Source: Chloroflexi bacterium RBG_16_57_11
Lineage (GTDB): Bacteria; Chloroflexota; Anaerolineae; Anaerolineales; UBA4823
DNA length: 7,650 nucleotides
Reading direction: 5' to 3'
Assembly (NCBI GenBank): GCA_001795165.1
Contig: MGNS01000123.1
Span: 22,583-30,232 of the forward strand
Shown: piece after piece, positions 1 to 5,724 of the stretch
Numbering within the stretch: the stretch's first letter is position 1
How the letters are laid out: each line of letters opens with the position of its first letter
The notes under the pieces: model-generated
The model's input: only the letters and a program-made list of their open reading frames with translations
What the model was told of the DNA's origin: nothing
Databases searched by the model: none
Translations under genes and position numbers: made by a program

Positions 1-1232
1 ACGTATTGTTCGGCGTGCCCACGCCGAAGATGTCGCAAGTCAACTTGGGTGTGTTGCGTGCGGACCAGGTCAACATCATCCTGCATGGCCACAACCCGAT
101 GCTCAGCGAGGTGATCGTGGCCGCTTCGCAGGATCCCGAGCTGATCGCGCTGGCACAGAGCATGGGCGCGCAGGGTATCAACCTGGCCGGCTTGTGCTGC
201 ACCGGCAACGAAGTGCTGATGCGCAAGGGCATCCCCATGGCCGGCAACCACCTGATGCAGGAGCTGTGCATTATGACCGGGGCGGTCGAACTGATGATCG
301 TGGACTACCAGTGCATCATGCCGGCGGTGACCGAGGTGGCGCGCTGCTACCACACCAAAGTGGTCAGCACCTTCGACAAAGCCAAGTTCCCCGGAGCAGA
401 GCACATCCACTTTGACCCGCAGCGCGGGCTGGAGATTGGCAAGCATATCGTGCGCACGGCGGTGGAGAACTACGCCCGGCGCATCCCCGAGCGGGTGTAC
501 ATCCCGGTCGAGCCGGTGCCACTGATGACCGGCTTCTCCATCGAGGCGATCTTGGGAGCGCTGGGCGGCACACCGCAGCCATTGATCGACGCCATTGTCC
601 AGGGCAGCATCCGCGGCGCGGTGGGCATCGTCGGCTGCAACAATCCGAAGATCAAGCAAGACCTGGGACACACCGAGCTGACCAAACGCCTGATCGAGAA
701 CGATATCCTGGTGGTAGTGACCGGCTGCGCCACGGTGGCTGACGGTAAGGCCGGGTTGATGGTCCCGGAGGCGGCCGATCTGGCCGGGCCGGGGTTGCGG
801 GCGGTGTGCAAGGCGCTTGGCGTCCCGCCGGTGCTGCATCTGGGGAGCTGCGTGGACAATAGCCGCATACTGGTGCTGGCGTCGGCACTGGCCAATACCC
901 TGGGTGTGGACATCAGCGCGCTACCGCTGGCAGGCGCGGCGCCTGAATGGTACTCCGAAAAGGCGGTCGCCATCGGCGCATATGTAGTCGCTTCGGGCAT
1001 CTATACCGTCCTGGGGGTGGCGCCGCCGGTGTTCGGCAGCCCGAATGTGGTCAAGCTGCTCACCGAGGGCCTGGAGGGCGTGTTTGGCGCGGTCTTCGCG
1101 GTCGAGCCCGATCCCAACCGGGCGGCTGTGCTGATCCGCCGGCACATCGAGCGCAAGCGCCTCGGGCTTGGTTTGAGCGCCATCGACCCGGAGAGCATCG
1201 CGATGCCAGAATCTGAGCTGGCGTTAGCGTGA
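1..1232 (+). CDS. cooS: Anaerobic Ni-Fe carbon monoxide dehydrogenase catalytic subunit, N-terminus cut by window edge
   Basis: CooS oxidises CO with water to CO2, two electrons and two protons at a Ni-4Fe-4S C-cluster in the cytoplasm. About 409 residues are present of a family length near 630-640. The reading frame is open to the window edge (first full codon at base 3), so the TTG at base 6 is internal. Counting from that TTG as residue 1, the C-cluster ligands are visible: His29 in HGHNP, Cys64/65 in CCTGNE, Cys103 in DYQCIMP, Cys211 in GCNNPK, Cys241 in VTGCATVADG and Cys282 in GSCVDNSR. Lys319 in SEKAVAIG matches the catalytic lysine. These correspond by alignment from memory to His261, Cys295, Cys333, Cys446, Cys476, Cys526 and Lys563 of Carboxydothermus CODH-II. 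The B- and D-cluster cysteines lie in the missing N-terminus. The next gene, same strand, is a flavin oxidoreductase, suggesting electron transfer to NAD(P)+. Identification is firm; the clade and the redox partner are inferred. Confidence 0.96.
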   Translation, partial: VLFGVPTPKMSQVNLGVLRADQVNIILHGHNPMLSEVIVAASQDPELIALAQSMGAQGINLAGLCCTGNEVLMRKGIPMAGNHLMQELCIMTGAVELMIVDYQCIMPAVTEVARCYHTKVVSTFDKAKFPGAEHIHFDPQRGLEIGKHIVRTAVENYARRIPERVYIPVEPVPLMTGFSIEAILGALGGTPQPLIDAIVQGSIRGAVGIVGCNNPKIKQDLGHTELTKRLIENDILVVVTGCATVADGKAGLMVPEAADLAGPGLRAVCKALGVPPVLHLGSCVDNSRILVLASALANTLGVDISALPLAGAAPEWYSEKAVAIGAYVVASGIYTVLGVAPPVFGSPNVVKLLTEGLEGVFGAVFAVEPDPNRAAVLIRRHIERKRLGLGLSAIDPESIAMPESELALA

Positions 1233-1240
1233 CCTGTCAG

Positions 1241-1338
1241 GTGCCAAGTGCCACGTGTCACGTACCATGTGTCATGTGCCAAGTTCCACGTGCCAAGTGC
1301 CAAGTTCCACGTGCCAAGTACTACGTGATACATGACAC
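1241..1338. repeat. Tandem array of fourteen degenerate 7-bp repeats between cooS and the reductase gene
   Basis: Starting at 1241 the sequence parses without gaps into 14 heptamers: GTGCCAA, GTGCCAC, GTGTCAC, GTACCAT, GTGTCAT, GTGCCAA, GTTCCAC, GTGCCAA, GTGCCAA, GTTCCAC, GTGCCAA, GTACTAC, GTGATAC, ATGACAC. The three-unit block GTGCCAA, GTTCCAC, GTGCCAA occurs twice in succession (1276-1296 and 1297-1317), indicating local 21-bp duplication. Unit junctions create palindromic CACGTG sites at 1252, 1287 and 1308. A 9-bp inverted pair, TGTCAGGTG (1235-1243) and CACCTGACA (1344-1352), brackets the array. The array fills nearly the whole intergenic space, ending just before the downstream Shine-Dalgarno. 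A stop-free minus-strand reading of the array exists but is only a consequence of the 7-bp period. Function is unknown. Confidence 0.9.
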
Positions 1339-1371
1339 TTAAACACCTGACACGTAGTTAAGGAGGCTCGT

Positions 1372-2628
1372 ATGGCGTCGTCTTTACGACCAAGTGAAAG
1401 GATTGTGATCGTCGGCGCTGGCCCGGCCGGGGTGAGCGTGGTCGAAACGCTGCGTCTCTACGACCGGGACAGCGAAGTGGTGATGCTCAGCTCGGAGCCT
1501 TACCTGCCGTATTCGCCGCCCGCCATGGTCGATCACTTCCTGACCGGCTCCGGCTCACACCTGTGGCGGAGCCCGGAGTGGCCGGCGCAGATGCAGGTGG
1601 ATTACCGACCAGGAACGATAGTGACGGCGGTGGAGCCGGCAAAGGAAAGTGGTGAGCGCGGCCGCCTGGTGCTGGAGGGCGGACAAGAGCTGGAATATGA
1701 CCGGCTGGTGATCGCCAGCGGCAGCCGCCTGTACGCCCCGCTGCCTGGCGCCGACCTGCCGGGGGTGGCGAACTTCAAATCGCTGAGCGCGGCGGAAGCC
1801 TTGATCAAACGCGTCAAGAGCGGCGCAGCAAATAGGGCGGTGATCGTCGGCGCGGGCTTCATCGGCATGGAGATCGCCCTGCTGCTCACCGAGCTGGGCG
1901 TGAATGTACAACAATTCGAGATGCTTGGCCAGGTGATGCCGGCCATGCTTGATGAGCACAGCGCGAGGTTCGCCTTGCAGGCGATGCTCCAGAGAGGCGT
2001 AGTCGTCCAGCTCGAGACCAAGGTCCAGGCGTTTATCGGGGAGATGCAGGCGGAAGGAATCCTTCTCGAGAGCGGCGAGATCGTGCGCGCTGACATCCTG
2101 ATCGCCGCCACGGGTGTGCGCCCCAACCTGGATTACCTGGCAGGCAGCGGCGTAGCGCAGCGCTGGGGTGTCATGGTGAACGACCACCTGCAAACCTCCG
2201 CCCCGGGTGTATATGCGGCCGGGGATGTGATCGAAGCGCCCGACAAATTGACCGGCGAGGCCTACGTGCACGCCATCTTCCCCAACGCTGTGGAGCAAGG
2301 CCGGGTGGTGGGGTTGAACCTGGCCGGGTTCGACGTGCGTTACGAAGGCGCCGAGCGGATGAACAGCCTGAAACACCTGGGGTTGCCCATCCTGGCCGCC
2401 GGGCTGAAGGATGGCGATGAGGTGTTGCACGGCCGGGTGGATGGCGGCTGGCGGACGCTTTACCTGCGCCATGAGCGCCTGGTTGGTTACCAGCTGGTTG
2501 GCGATATCCGCGCCGCCGGGGCTCTGAGAAGCCTGCTTAACCGCCAGCAGCCACTTGGGACGCTTAAAGACCACCTGATGGAGTATAACTTCGGCCAGGG
2601 CAGCCTGGTGTGGGCTTCGGGAATTTGA
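1372..2628 (+). CDS. FAD-dependent NAD(P)H-type oxidoreductase of the CODH module (pyridine nucleotide-disulfide reductase fold)
   Basis: This 418-residue flavoprotein has the two-Rossmann layout of the Pyr_redox_2 family. The FAD-binding GAGPAG is at residues 15-20 and the NAD(P)-binding GAGFIG at 160-165. Glu183, at the end of the second strand of the NAD domain, suggests a preference for NADH over NADPH. ATGVRPN is at 246-252 and the FAD-contacting GVYAAGDV at 279-286. I see no cysteine anywhere, so it lacks the redox-active cysteine of NADH oxidases and CoA-disulfide reductases and more resembles ferredoxin/rubredoxin-reductase-like members. CooS, CooF and such a reductase (often called FNOR) form known CODH gene clusters, so the likely role is passing CO-derived electrons to NAD(P)+. 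The ATG is fixed by AGGAGG at 1361-1366, five bases upstream. It follows cooS on the same strand across the heptamer array; cotranscription is likely but unproven. No CooF lies between the two genes. Confidence 0.9.
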   Translation: MASSLRPSERIVIVGAGPAGVSVVETLRLYDRDSEVVMLSSEPYLPYSPPAMVDHFLTGSGSHLWRSPEWPAQMQVDYRPGTIVTAVEPAKESGERGRLVLEGGQELEYDRLVIASGSRLYAPLPGADLPGVANFKSLSAAEALIKRVKSGAANRAVIVGAGFIGMEIALLLTELGVNVQQFEMLGQVMPAMLDEHSARFALQAMLQRGVVVQLETKVQAFIGEMQAEGILLESGEIVRADILIAATGVRPNLDYLAGSGVAQRWGVMVNDHLQTSAPGVYAAGDVIEAPDKLTGEAYVHAIFPNAVEQGRVVGLNLAGFDVRYEGAERMNSLKHLGLPILAAGLKDGDEVLHGRVDGGWRTLYLRHERLVGYQLVGDIRAAGALRSLLNRQQPLGTLKDHLMEYNFGQGSLVWASGI

Positions 2629-2636
2629 TTATTCTT

Positions 2637-2696
2637 GTAGGGGCGGGTCCGGGTGTTTTGAAGGCGGGAGGATTTTATGTGCGGACCCGCCCCTAC
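2637..2696. repeat. 60-bp inverted-repeat element with perfect 15-bp arms (REP/MITE-like)
   Basis: The left arm GTAGGGGCGGGTCCG (2637-2651) is exactly complementary to the right arm CGGACCCGCCCCTAC (2682-2696), around a 30-base spacer. It begins eight bases after the reductase stop codon. There is no U-tract after the right arm, so it is a poor intrinsic terminator, though the fold could still protect or attenuate the cooS-reductase transcript. The outer sequence GTAGGGGCG recurs at 4477-4485 in another palindrome, which points to a dispersed palindromic repeat family. Similar GTAGGGGCG palindromes are familiar from several bacterial genomes, from memory. Confidence 0.85.
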
Positions 2697-2783
2697 GCGC
2701 GTTTTGCCGCGTACGGGGGTAGGACAGGCAGGTCCTGATGTGTTGGGGATTGGGGGAATTACATTGTGAAATGTTTCATTAAT

Positions 2784-2811
2784 TTGACTAATTAGATAAT
2801 TATTATATGAT
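2784..2811 (+). promoter_or_regulatory. Sigma70-like promoter for the methyltransferase gene
   Basis: TTGACT (2784-2789) and TATGAT (2806-2811) are separated by 16 bases in a locally AT-rich stretch that stands out from the GC-rich surroundings. Each hexamer differs from consensus by one base. The predicted start of transcription is near 2818, leaving a leader of about 160 bases before the ATG at 2979. The remaining 2697-2783 stretch holds nothing I can identify. Confidence 0.6.
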
Positions 2812-2817
2812 ATAGGG

Positions 2818-2978
2818 AAGTGGGTTTGTAAAAACTCGAGGGTGCAGGTTGAAAGGAAGGTTGATAATGTTACGTCTTCCAAAAAAATGTGCAGCCTGCC
2901 GGTATTTATATCGAATCCGGAAAATCAACCAACCTAGGGCGGGGTCCAGGGTAATTTAGCATTTTGAGGGCATCAGCC
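2818..2978 (+). promoter_or_regulatory. Long untranslated leader of the methyltransferase gene, possibly structured
   Basis: Pairings visible by eye are GGTTGAT (2859-2865) with ATCAACC (2924-2930), a local hairpin CCGGTATT (2899-2906) with AATCCGG (2914-2920) with one bulged base, and GGAAG (2855-2859) with CTTCC (2876-2880). GCAGG (2844-2848) could also pair with CCTGC (2895-2899), which crosses the first helix as a pseudoknot would. Some of these are mutually exclusive. I do not recognise a SAM, cobalamin or other named riboswitch. The leader ends with GAGGG (2966-2970), eight bases before the ATG. Whether it regulates anything is inference. Confidence 0.3.
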
Positions 2979-3914
2979 ATGCATTTCGAAGCCATACTGA
3001 AAACCACCTCCTTCGCCCTCTCCGAAGGGTCGATACACGAACGATTGCGCCGGAATCCGACCATCGAGTTTGACCCCAACATCGCACACGCCAGCCTGAT
3101 TTATGACGATGAGAGCGCAGCAATCCTTGAGCAGGTTCACCGCGAGTACCTGGATATTGGACAACACCATGGCGTGCCAATGTTCGCCCTGACCGACACC
3201 TGGCGAGCCAATCAGGAGCGCGTTCAACAATCCAGATTTCATTACTGGGATGTCAATCAAGATAACGCTCGCTTCCTGGCCCGGCTGTGCAACAGCTACG
3301 GCCTAGCTGCACACCCGATCTTCATCGGCGGGCAAGTCGGGCCGCGCGGAGATGCATACCGGCCGGAGGAAGCTCTCACCAGGACTGAAGCCGAAACGTT
3401 CCATGCCTCGCAGATCAAGTCGCTGGTTGAAGGGCAGGTGGATTTTTTGTACGCCTCTACCCTGCCGGCTCTGTCCGAGGCACAGGGTATTGCTGCGGCA
3501 ATGGCAATCAGCGGGCTACCTTACCTGCTCAGCTTTGTCGTCCGCCAGGATGGCGCACTCCTGGATGGTACTCCGCTGGAGCATGCGATTGACGTGCTAG
3601 ACCTAACAAACCCAAATCCACCCACCGGTTACGGAATCAACTGCGTTCATCCTAAAGTATTCATGAGCGCGCTCAACACGCTGAATAAGAGCCATCTTCA
3701 GCGCGTGCTGAGCTTTCAGACTAACACCTCCGCCAGGGATCCCTGGGAGCTGGACGAGCTGACTGAGCTGGAGACCGAGGATCCCAACACCCTGGCCGAT
3801 TTAATGATGGAAGCATTTCTGGAGTTTGGCACAATGTTCATGGGCGGTTGTTGCGGCACAGACACACCTCACATCGAAAGTCTGGCTCGCAAGCATAGCG
3901 AGTTGGTTATGTAA
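2979..3914 (+). CDS. Homocysteine S-methyltransferase family protein
   Basis: This 311-residue cytoplasmic protein belongs to the zinc-dependent homocysteine S-methyltransferase (HMT/BHMT-like) barrel family, which moves a methyl group from a donor such as S-methylmethionine or betaine to a thiol. The zinc ligands are in place: Cys222 in GINCVHP and Cys291-Cys292 in GGCCGT near the C-terminus. The N-terminal SEGSIHERL (residues 15-23) sits where typical members have a DG-GTEL motif, and LTDTWRAN and GGQVGPRGD follow in the usual order. At residues 158-163 the protein reads YASTLP where classical members have an ET-P motif, so the glutamate that contacts the homocysteine amine appears to be missing. 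The true acceptor may therefore differ. I chose the ATG at 2979 over an in-frame TTG at 2964 because GAGGG lies eight bases upstream. The gene has its own promoter and is followed after five bases by a RidA remnant. The family call is firm; donor and acceptor are unknown. Confidence 0.88.
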   Translation: MHFEAILKTTSFALSEGSIHERLRRNPTIEFDPNIAHASLIYDDESAAILEQVHREYLDIGQHHGVPMFALTDTWRANQERVQQSRFHYWDVNQDNARFLARLCNSYGLAAHPIFIGGQVGPRGDAYRPEEALTRTEAETFHASQIKSLVEGQVDFLYASTLPALSEAQGIAAAMAISGLPYLLSFVVRQDGALLDGTPLEHAIDVLDLTNPNPPTGYGINCVHPKVFMSALNTLNKSHLQRVLSFQTNTSARDPWELDELTELETEDPNTLADLMMEAFLEFGTMFMGGCCGTDTPHIESLARKHSELVM

Positions 3915-3919
3915 CCTAA

Positions 3920-4152
3920 ATGCAGACCGCCCAATGCCTGCGAAATGTGCAGGCCATCCTCCACGCTGCCGGCAGCTCGCTCGAGAAAGTGGTCAGCGCG
4001 ACCTTCATCTTGGGCGAGCCAGGTGATTATGCCGGGATGAACGAAGAGTGGGCGAGGTGGTTCCTAAAAGATCCGCCAGCACGGCAAGGCGCCAAGCTGC
4101 CGATCCAGTCTAGGAGATGAAGGTTTGGATTGCGGTTATCGCCGAAGAATAG
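3920..4152 (+). pseudogene. RidA/YjgF/YER057c/UK114-family gene remnant, missing the N-terminal part and frameshifted near the C-terminus
   Basis: RidA proteins deaminate reactive 2-aminoacrylate and related imines. The frame from 3920 to 4120 encodes 66 residues that match the middle of RidA: QTAQCLRNVQAILHAAGSSL, then EKVVSATFIL, then PPARQGAKLP. About 50 N-terminal residues, including the first strands and the glycine-rich region, have no counterpart, because the sequence just upstream is the end of the methyltransferase gene. After KLPIQ the frame runs to a stop at 4118-4120. The expected RidA ending reappears in another frame as KVWIAVIAEE at 4120-4149, stopping at 4150-4152. The result is a truncated copy with a frameshift. 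I see no Shine-Dalgarno for the ATG at 3920. It is probably not functional. The breakpoint next to the methyltransferase stop suggests a past deletion or recombination. Confidence 0.75.
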
Positions 4153-4177
4153 CGCGTTGACAACATATGGTGAACTC

Positions 4178-4224
4178 GCCCCTCTCTGAGTGGATCACCT
4201 CATGCGATCCTCTCAGAGAGGCGC
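4178..4224. repeat. Imperfect hairpin with 19-base arms (17 of 19 paired)
   Basis: Bases 4178-4196 pair with 4206-4224 around a nine-base loop, with mismatches only at 4180/4222 and 4191/4211. The core CTCTCTGAG / CTCAGAGAG is perfect. No T-run follows on the + strand, so an intrinsic terminator is not well supported. It may be a decayed palindromic repeat or an RNA-stabilising stem after the RidA remnant. Confidence 0.6.
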
Positions 4225-4261
4225 GCGCCAGGTTATATATTGTGTTTGTGGAAAATAGGTC

Positions 4262-4454
4262 ATGCCTCAGATCGTCGTCAATCTCCACTCCAAGGATGGC
4301 ATCACAACCGAATCGGTATCGTCGACGGTTCACCTGAAGAGGCATTGCACAACAGCTTGTCAGTGTATGTCTAGAAAACGGGGTACAAAAAAGCTATCGC
4401 GTTGGCGTCACTGAAGCCGATGACATCGAGTTGACGGCTATTGCACATCAATGA
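4262..4454 (+). pseudogene. Possible remnant of a small unrecognised gene, split across three frames
   Basis: An ATG at 4262 opens a frame beginning MPQIVVNLHSKDGITTE that continues to a stop at 4412-4414 but loses plausible composition after about 19 residues. A second frame over roughly 4303-4370 reads RIGIVDGSPEEALHNSLSV. A third, from 4368 to the TGA at 4452-4454, reads CLENGVQKSYRVGV and then TEADDIELTAIAHQ. The three pieces follow one another with natural-looking protein composition, as expected of a gene of about 60-65 codons broken by two frameshifts. I do not recognise the family, the Shine-Dalgarno is weak, and chance is possible. The rest of 4225-4476 shows no other gene. Confidence 0.3.
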
Positions 4455-4476
4455 ACGACCAGCAACATTGAAAGTC

Positions 4477-4499
4477 GTAGGGGCGCATGGCATGCGCCC
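4477..4499. repeat. Short palindromic repeat of the GTAGGGGCG type
   Basis: GGGCGCATG (4481-4489) and CATGCGCCC (4491-4499) form a perfect palindrome around one base, preceded by GTAG. The first nine bases, GTAGGGGCG (4477-4485), are identical to the start of the inverted repeat at 2637. It lies about 100 bases upstream of the nucleosidase gene in otherwise empty sequence, and is most likely a dispersed REP-like element. Confidence 0.7.
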
Positions 4500-4598
4500 G
4501 CCACGCAAATTGGATTTCAACCAAATAAGGAGGTACATTTGAGGCATTTGAATGCATTCAGCGCAAGCAGTCAGTGAAGTTTTATAGGAGAATCTCCC

Positions 4599-5564
4599 AT
4601 GAAAAGCTATCGGAATATCGGCATTTTGGCTAGCGTGGTAGTGCTAATGTTCATACCCTTGACCGGGTATCATGCATTGGCCAACGATCCGCCTGCGGCG
4701 GCTTCGAATGGTTTTGACCAGGCGCAGAGAATTGCTCTCGTCTCGGCTTTTGGTGCAGAGCTGGAGGCATTCAAAGCGCAGGCAACCATTGAAAAGACGG
4801 TTGTCCTGAATGGAAGGACTGTTTATATTGGCACCCTGGGCGGTCAGAAGGTGGTGATGACACTTTCGGGTGTGTCAATGGTGAATGCAGCCATGACGAC
4901 CCAGGCACTACTTGACAATTTTCGGATTGAGCAGATCGTCTTCTCGGGAATCGCCGGTGGGGTCAATCCGGACCTACGTATTGGAGACGTTGTCATCCCG
5001 ACCCAATGGGCTGAATACCAGGATAATTTTTTCGCCCGTGAAACAGCCCCTGGGGTATTCACGCCACCGCCCTGGTTTCAACCCTTATTGCCTAATTTTG
5101 GCATGATGTTCCCCAATACCGTAGCGCTAACCAACGTTAACGGTACACCGGATCAGGAAATGGAATACCTTTGGTTTTCAGCCGATCCCGAGATGATTGC
5201 AGTTGCCCAACAGGTGGCGGGGGATGTCACTCTCGATCAATGCACTCCGACTGGTGTCTGTTTGAGTGAAGCTCCGATTGTAAAGGTTGGCGGTAACGGC
5301 GTCTCCGGCCCAACCTTTGTAGACAATGCGGAGTATCGTGAATATGCCTGGAGTACCTGGAGTGCGGATGCTCTGGATATGGAAAGCTCTGCCGTAGCTC
5401 ATGTTGCTACCGTGAATGGCGTGCCGTTTATCATTTTCAGATCCCTCTCCGACCTGGCAGGTGGTGGACCTGGAGAAAACGAAATCGGCATTTTCTTCGG
5501 TCTGGCTGCAAACAATAGCGCGAAGGTGATGACGGCTTTCATAAGCGCCTTACCGCGCAAGTAA
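4599..5564 (+). CDS. Exported nucleoside phosphorylase-superfamily protein, MTA/SAH nucleosidase-like
   Basis: The 321-residue product starts with a signal peptide: basic MKSYR, a hydrophobic stretch at about residues 7-22, and an ALA cleavage motif ending at residue 28. The mature part (residues 43-321) has the PNP_UDP_1 fold. Residues known to matter in E. coli MTA/SAH nucleosidase have counterparts: Glu54 (E12) in AFGAELEAF, Glu262 (E174) in DMESSAVAHVA and Asp285 (D197) in SLSDLAGG. SGIAGG at 116-121 is the usual glycine motif. Catalysis, cleaving the N-glycosidic bond of MTA, SAH or a related nucleoside, is therefore plausible. A long insert at about 142-235, with Cys215 and Cys221 that could form a disulfide, and the segment GGNGVSGPTFVDNAEYR, also recall the plant bark/vegetative storage protein branch. 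AGGAG at 4586-4590, eight bases before the ATG, fixes the start. Action outside the cytoplasm, perhaps in nucleoside scavenging, is inferred. The substrate is not certain. Confidence 0.87.
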   Translation: MKSYRNIGILASVVVLMFIPLTGYHALANDPPAAASNGFDQAQRIALVSAFGAELEAFKAQATIEKTVVLNGRTVYIGTLGGQKVVMTLSGVSMVNAAMTTQALLDNFRIEQIVFSGIAGGVNPDLRIGDVVIPTQWAEYQDNFFARETAPGVFTPPPWFQPLLPNFGMMFPNTVALTNVNGTPDQEMEYLWFSADPEMIAVAQQVAGDVTLDQCTPTGVCLSEAPIVKVGGNGVSGPTFVDNAEYREYAWSTWSADALDMESSAVAHVATVNGVPFIIFRSLSDLAGGGPGENEIGIFFGLAANNSAKVMTAFISALPRK

Positions 5565-5602
5565 TGTGGATCAGCCATGAAGAAATGAGTTTTGCTTTCG
5601 TA

Positions 5603-5657
5603 GAAGGCTTGCCAGGTCGCACCCTGGCTGTACTTCAGTGTGCCTTGGCAAGCCTTC
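5603..5657 (+). terminator. Hairpin after the nucleosidase gene, possible terminator
   Basis: GAAGGCTTGCCA (5603-5614) is perfectly complementary to TGGCAAGCCTTC (5646-5657), with a 31-base loop, starting 38 bases after the nucleosidase stop. No T-run follows, so factor-independent termination is uncertain. It could instead be an mRNA-protecting stem or a palindromic repeat. The rest of 5565-5724 shows no gene. Confidence 0.4.
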
Positions 5658-5724
5658 AGATTCGGTTCTAACTCTCATACAGAGACAATAAGTTTTGTGA
5701 ACCGATCCAAATGGAGGAAATCAG

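Noticed and set aside
470..1000. A 176-codon minus-strand frame inside cooS.
   Set aside because: Antisense shadow of a strongly conserved coding region; no domain is visible.
1001..1333. Minus-strand frame encoding a repetitive GTWNLALGTWNLA-like peptide.
   Set aside because: The repeat follows from the 7-bp DNA period, and the rest is antisense to cooS.
1241..1338. CRISPR array.
   Set aside because: Units are contiguous 7-mers with no spacers, and no cas genes are present.
1555..2574. A 339-codon open frame on the minus strand opposite the reductase gene.
   Set aside because: It lies wholly inside a gene with clear FAD and NAD motifs, its composition is that of antisense GC-rich codons, and it shows no recognisable domain.
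2637..2696. Intrinsic terminator for the cooS-reductase operon.
   Set aside because: The stem is strong, but the 30-base loop and lack of any T-run make a classical terminator unlikely, so it is annotated as a repeat.
2964..2978. TTG at 2964 as the methyltransferase start.
   Set aside because: The GAGGG site overlaps this codon and is well placed for the ATG at 2979, where the family's N-terminus also begins.
4157..4162. TTGACA as a -35 promoter box.
   Set aside because: No acceptable -10 hexamer lies 15-19 bases downstream; that stretch is the C-rich start of the hairpin.
4136..4345. A 69-codon minus-strand frame covering the stem at 4178-4224.
   Set aside because: It lacks a convincing ribosome-binding site and recognisable motif, and runs through a palindrome.
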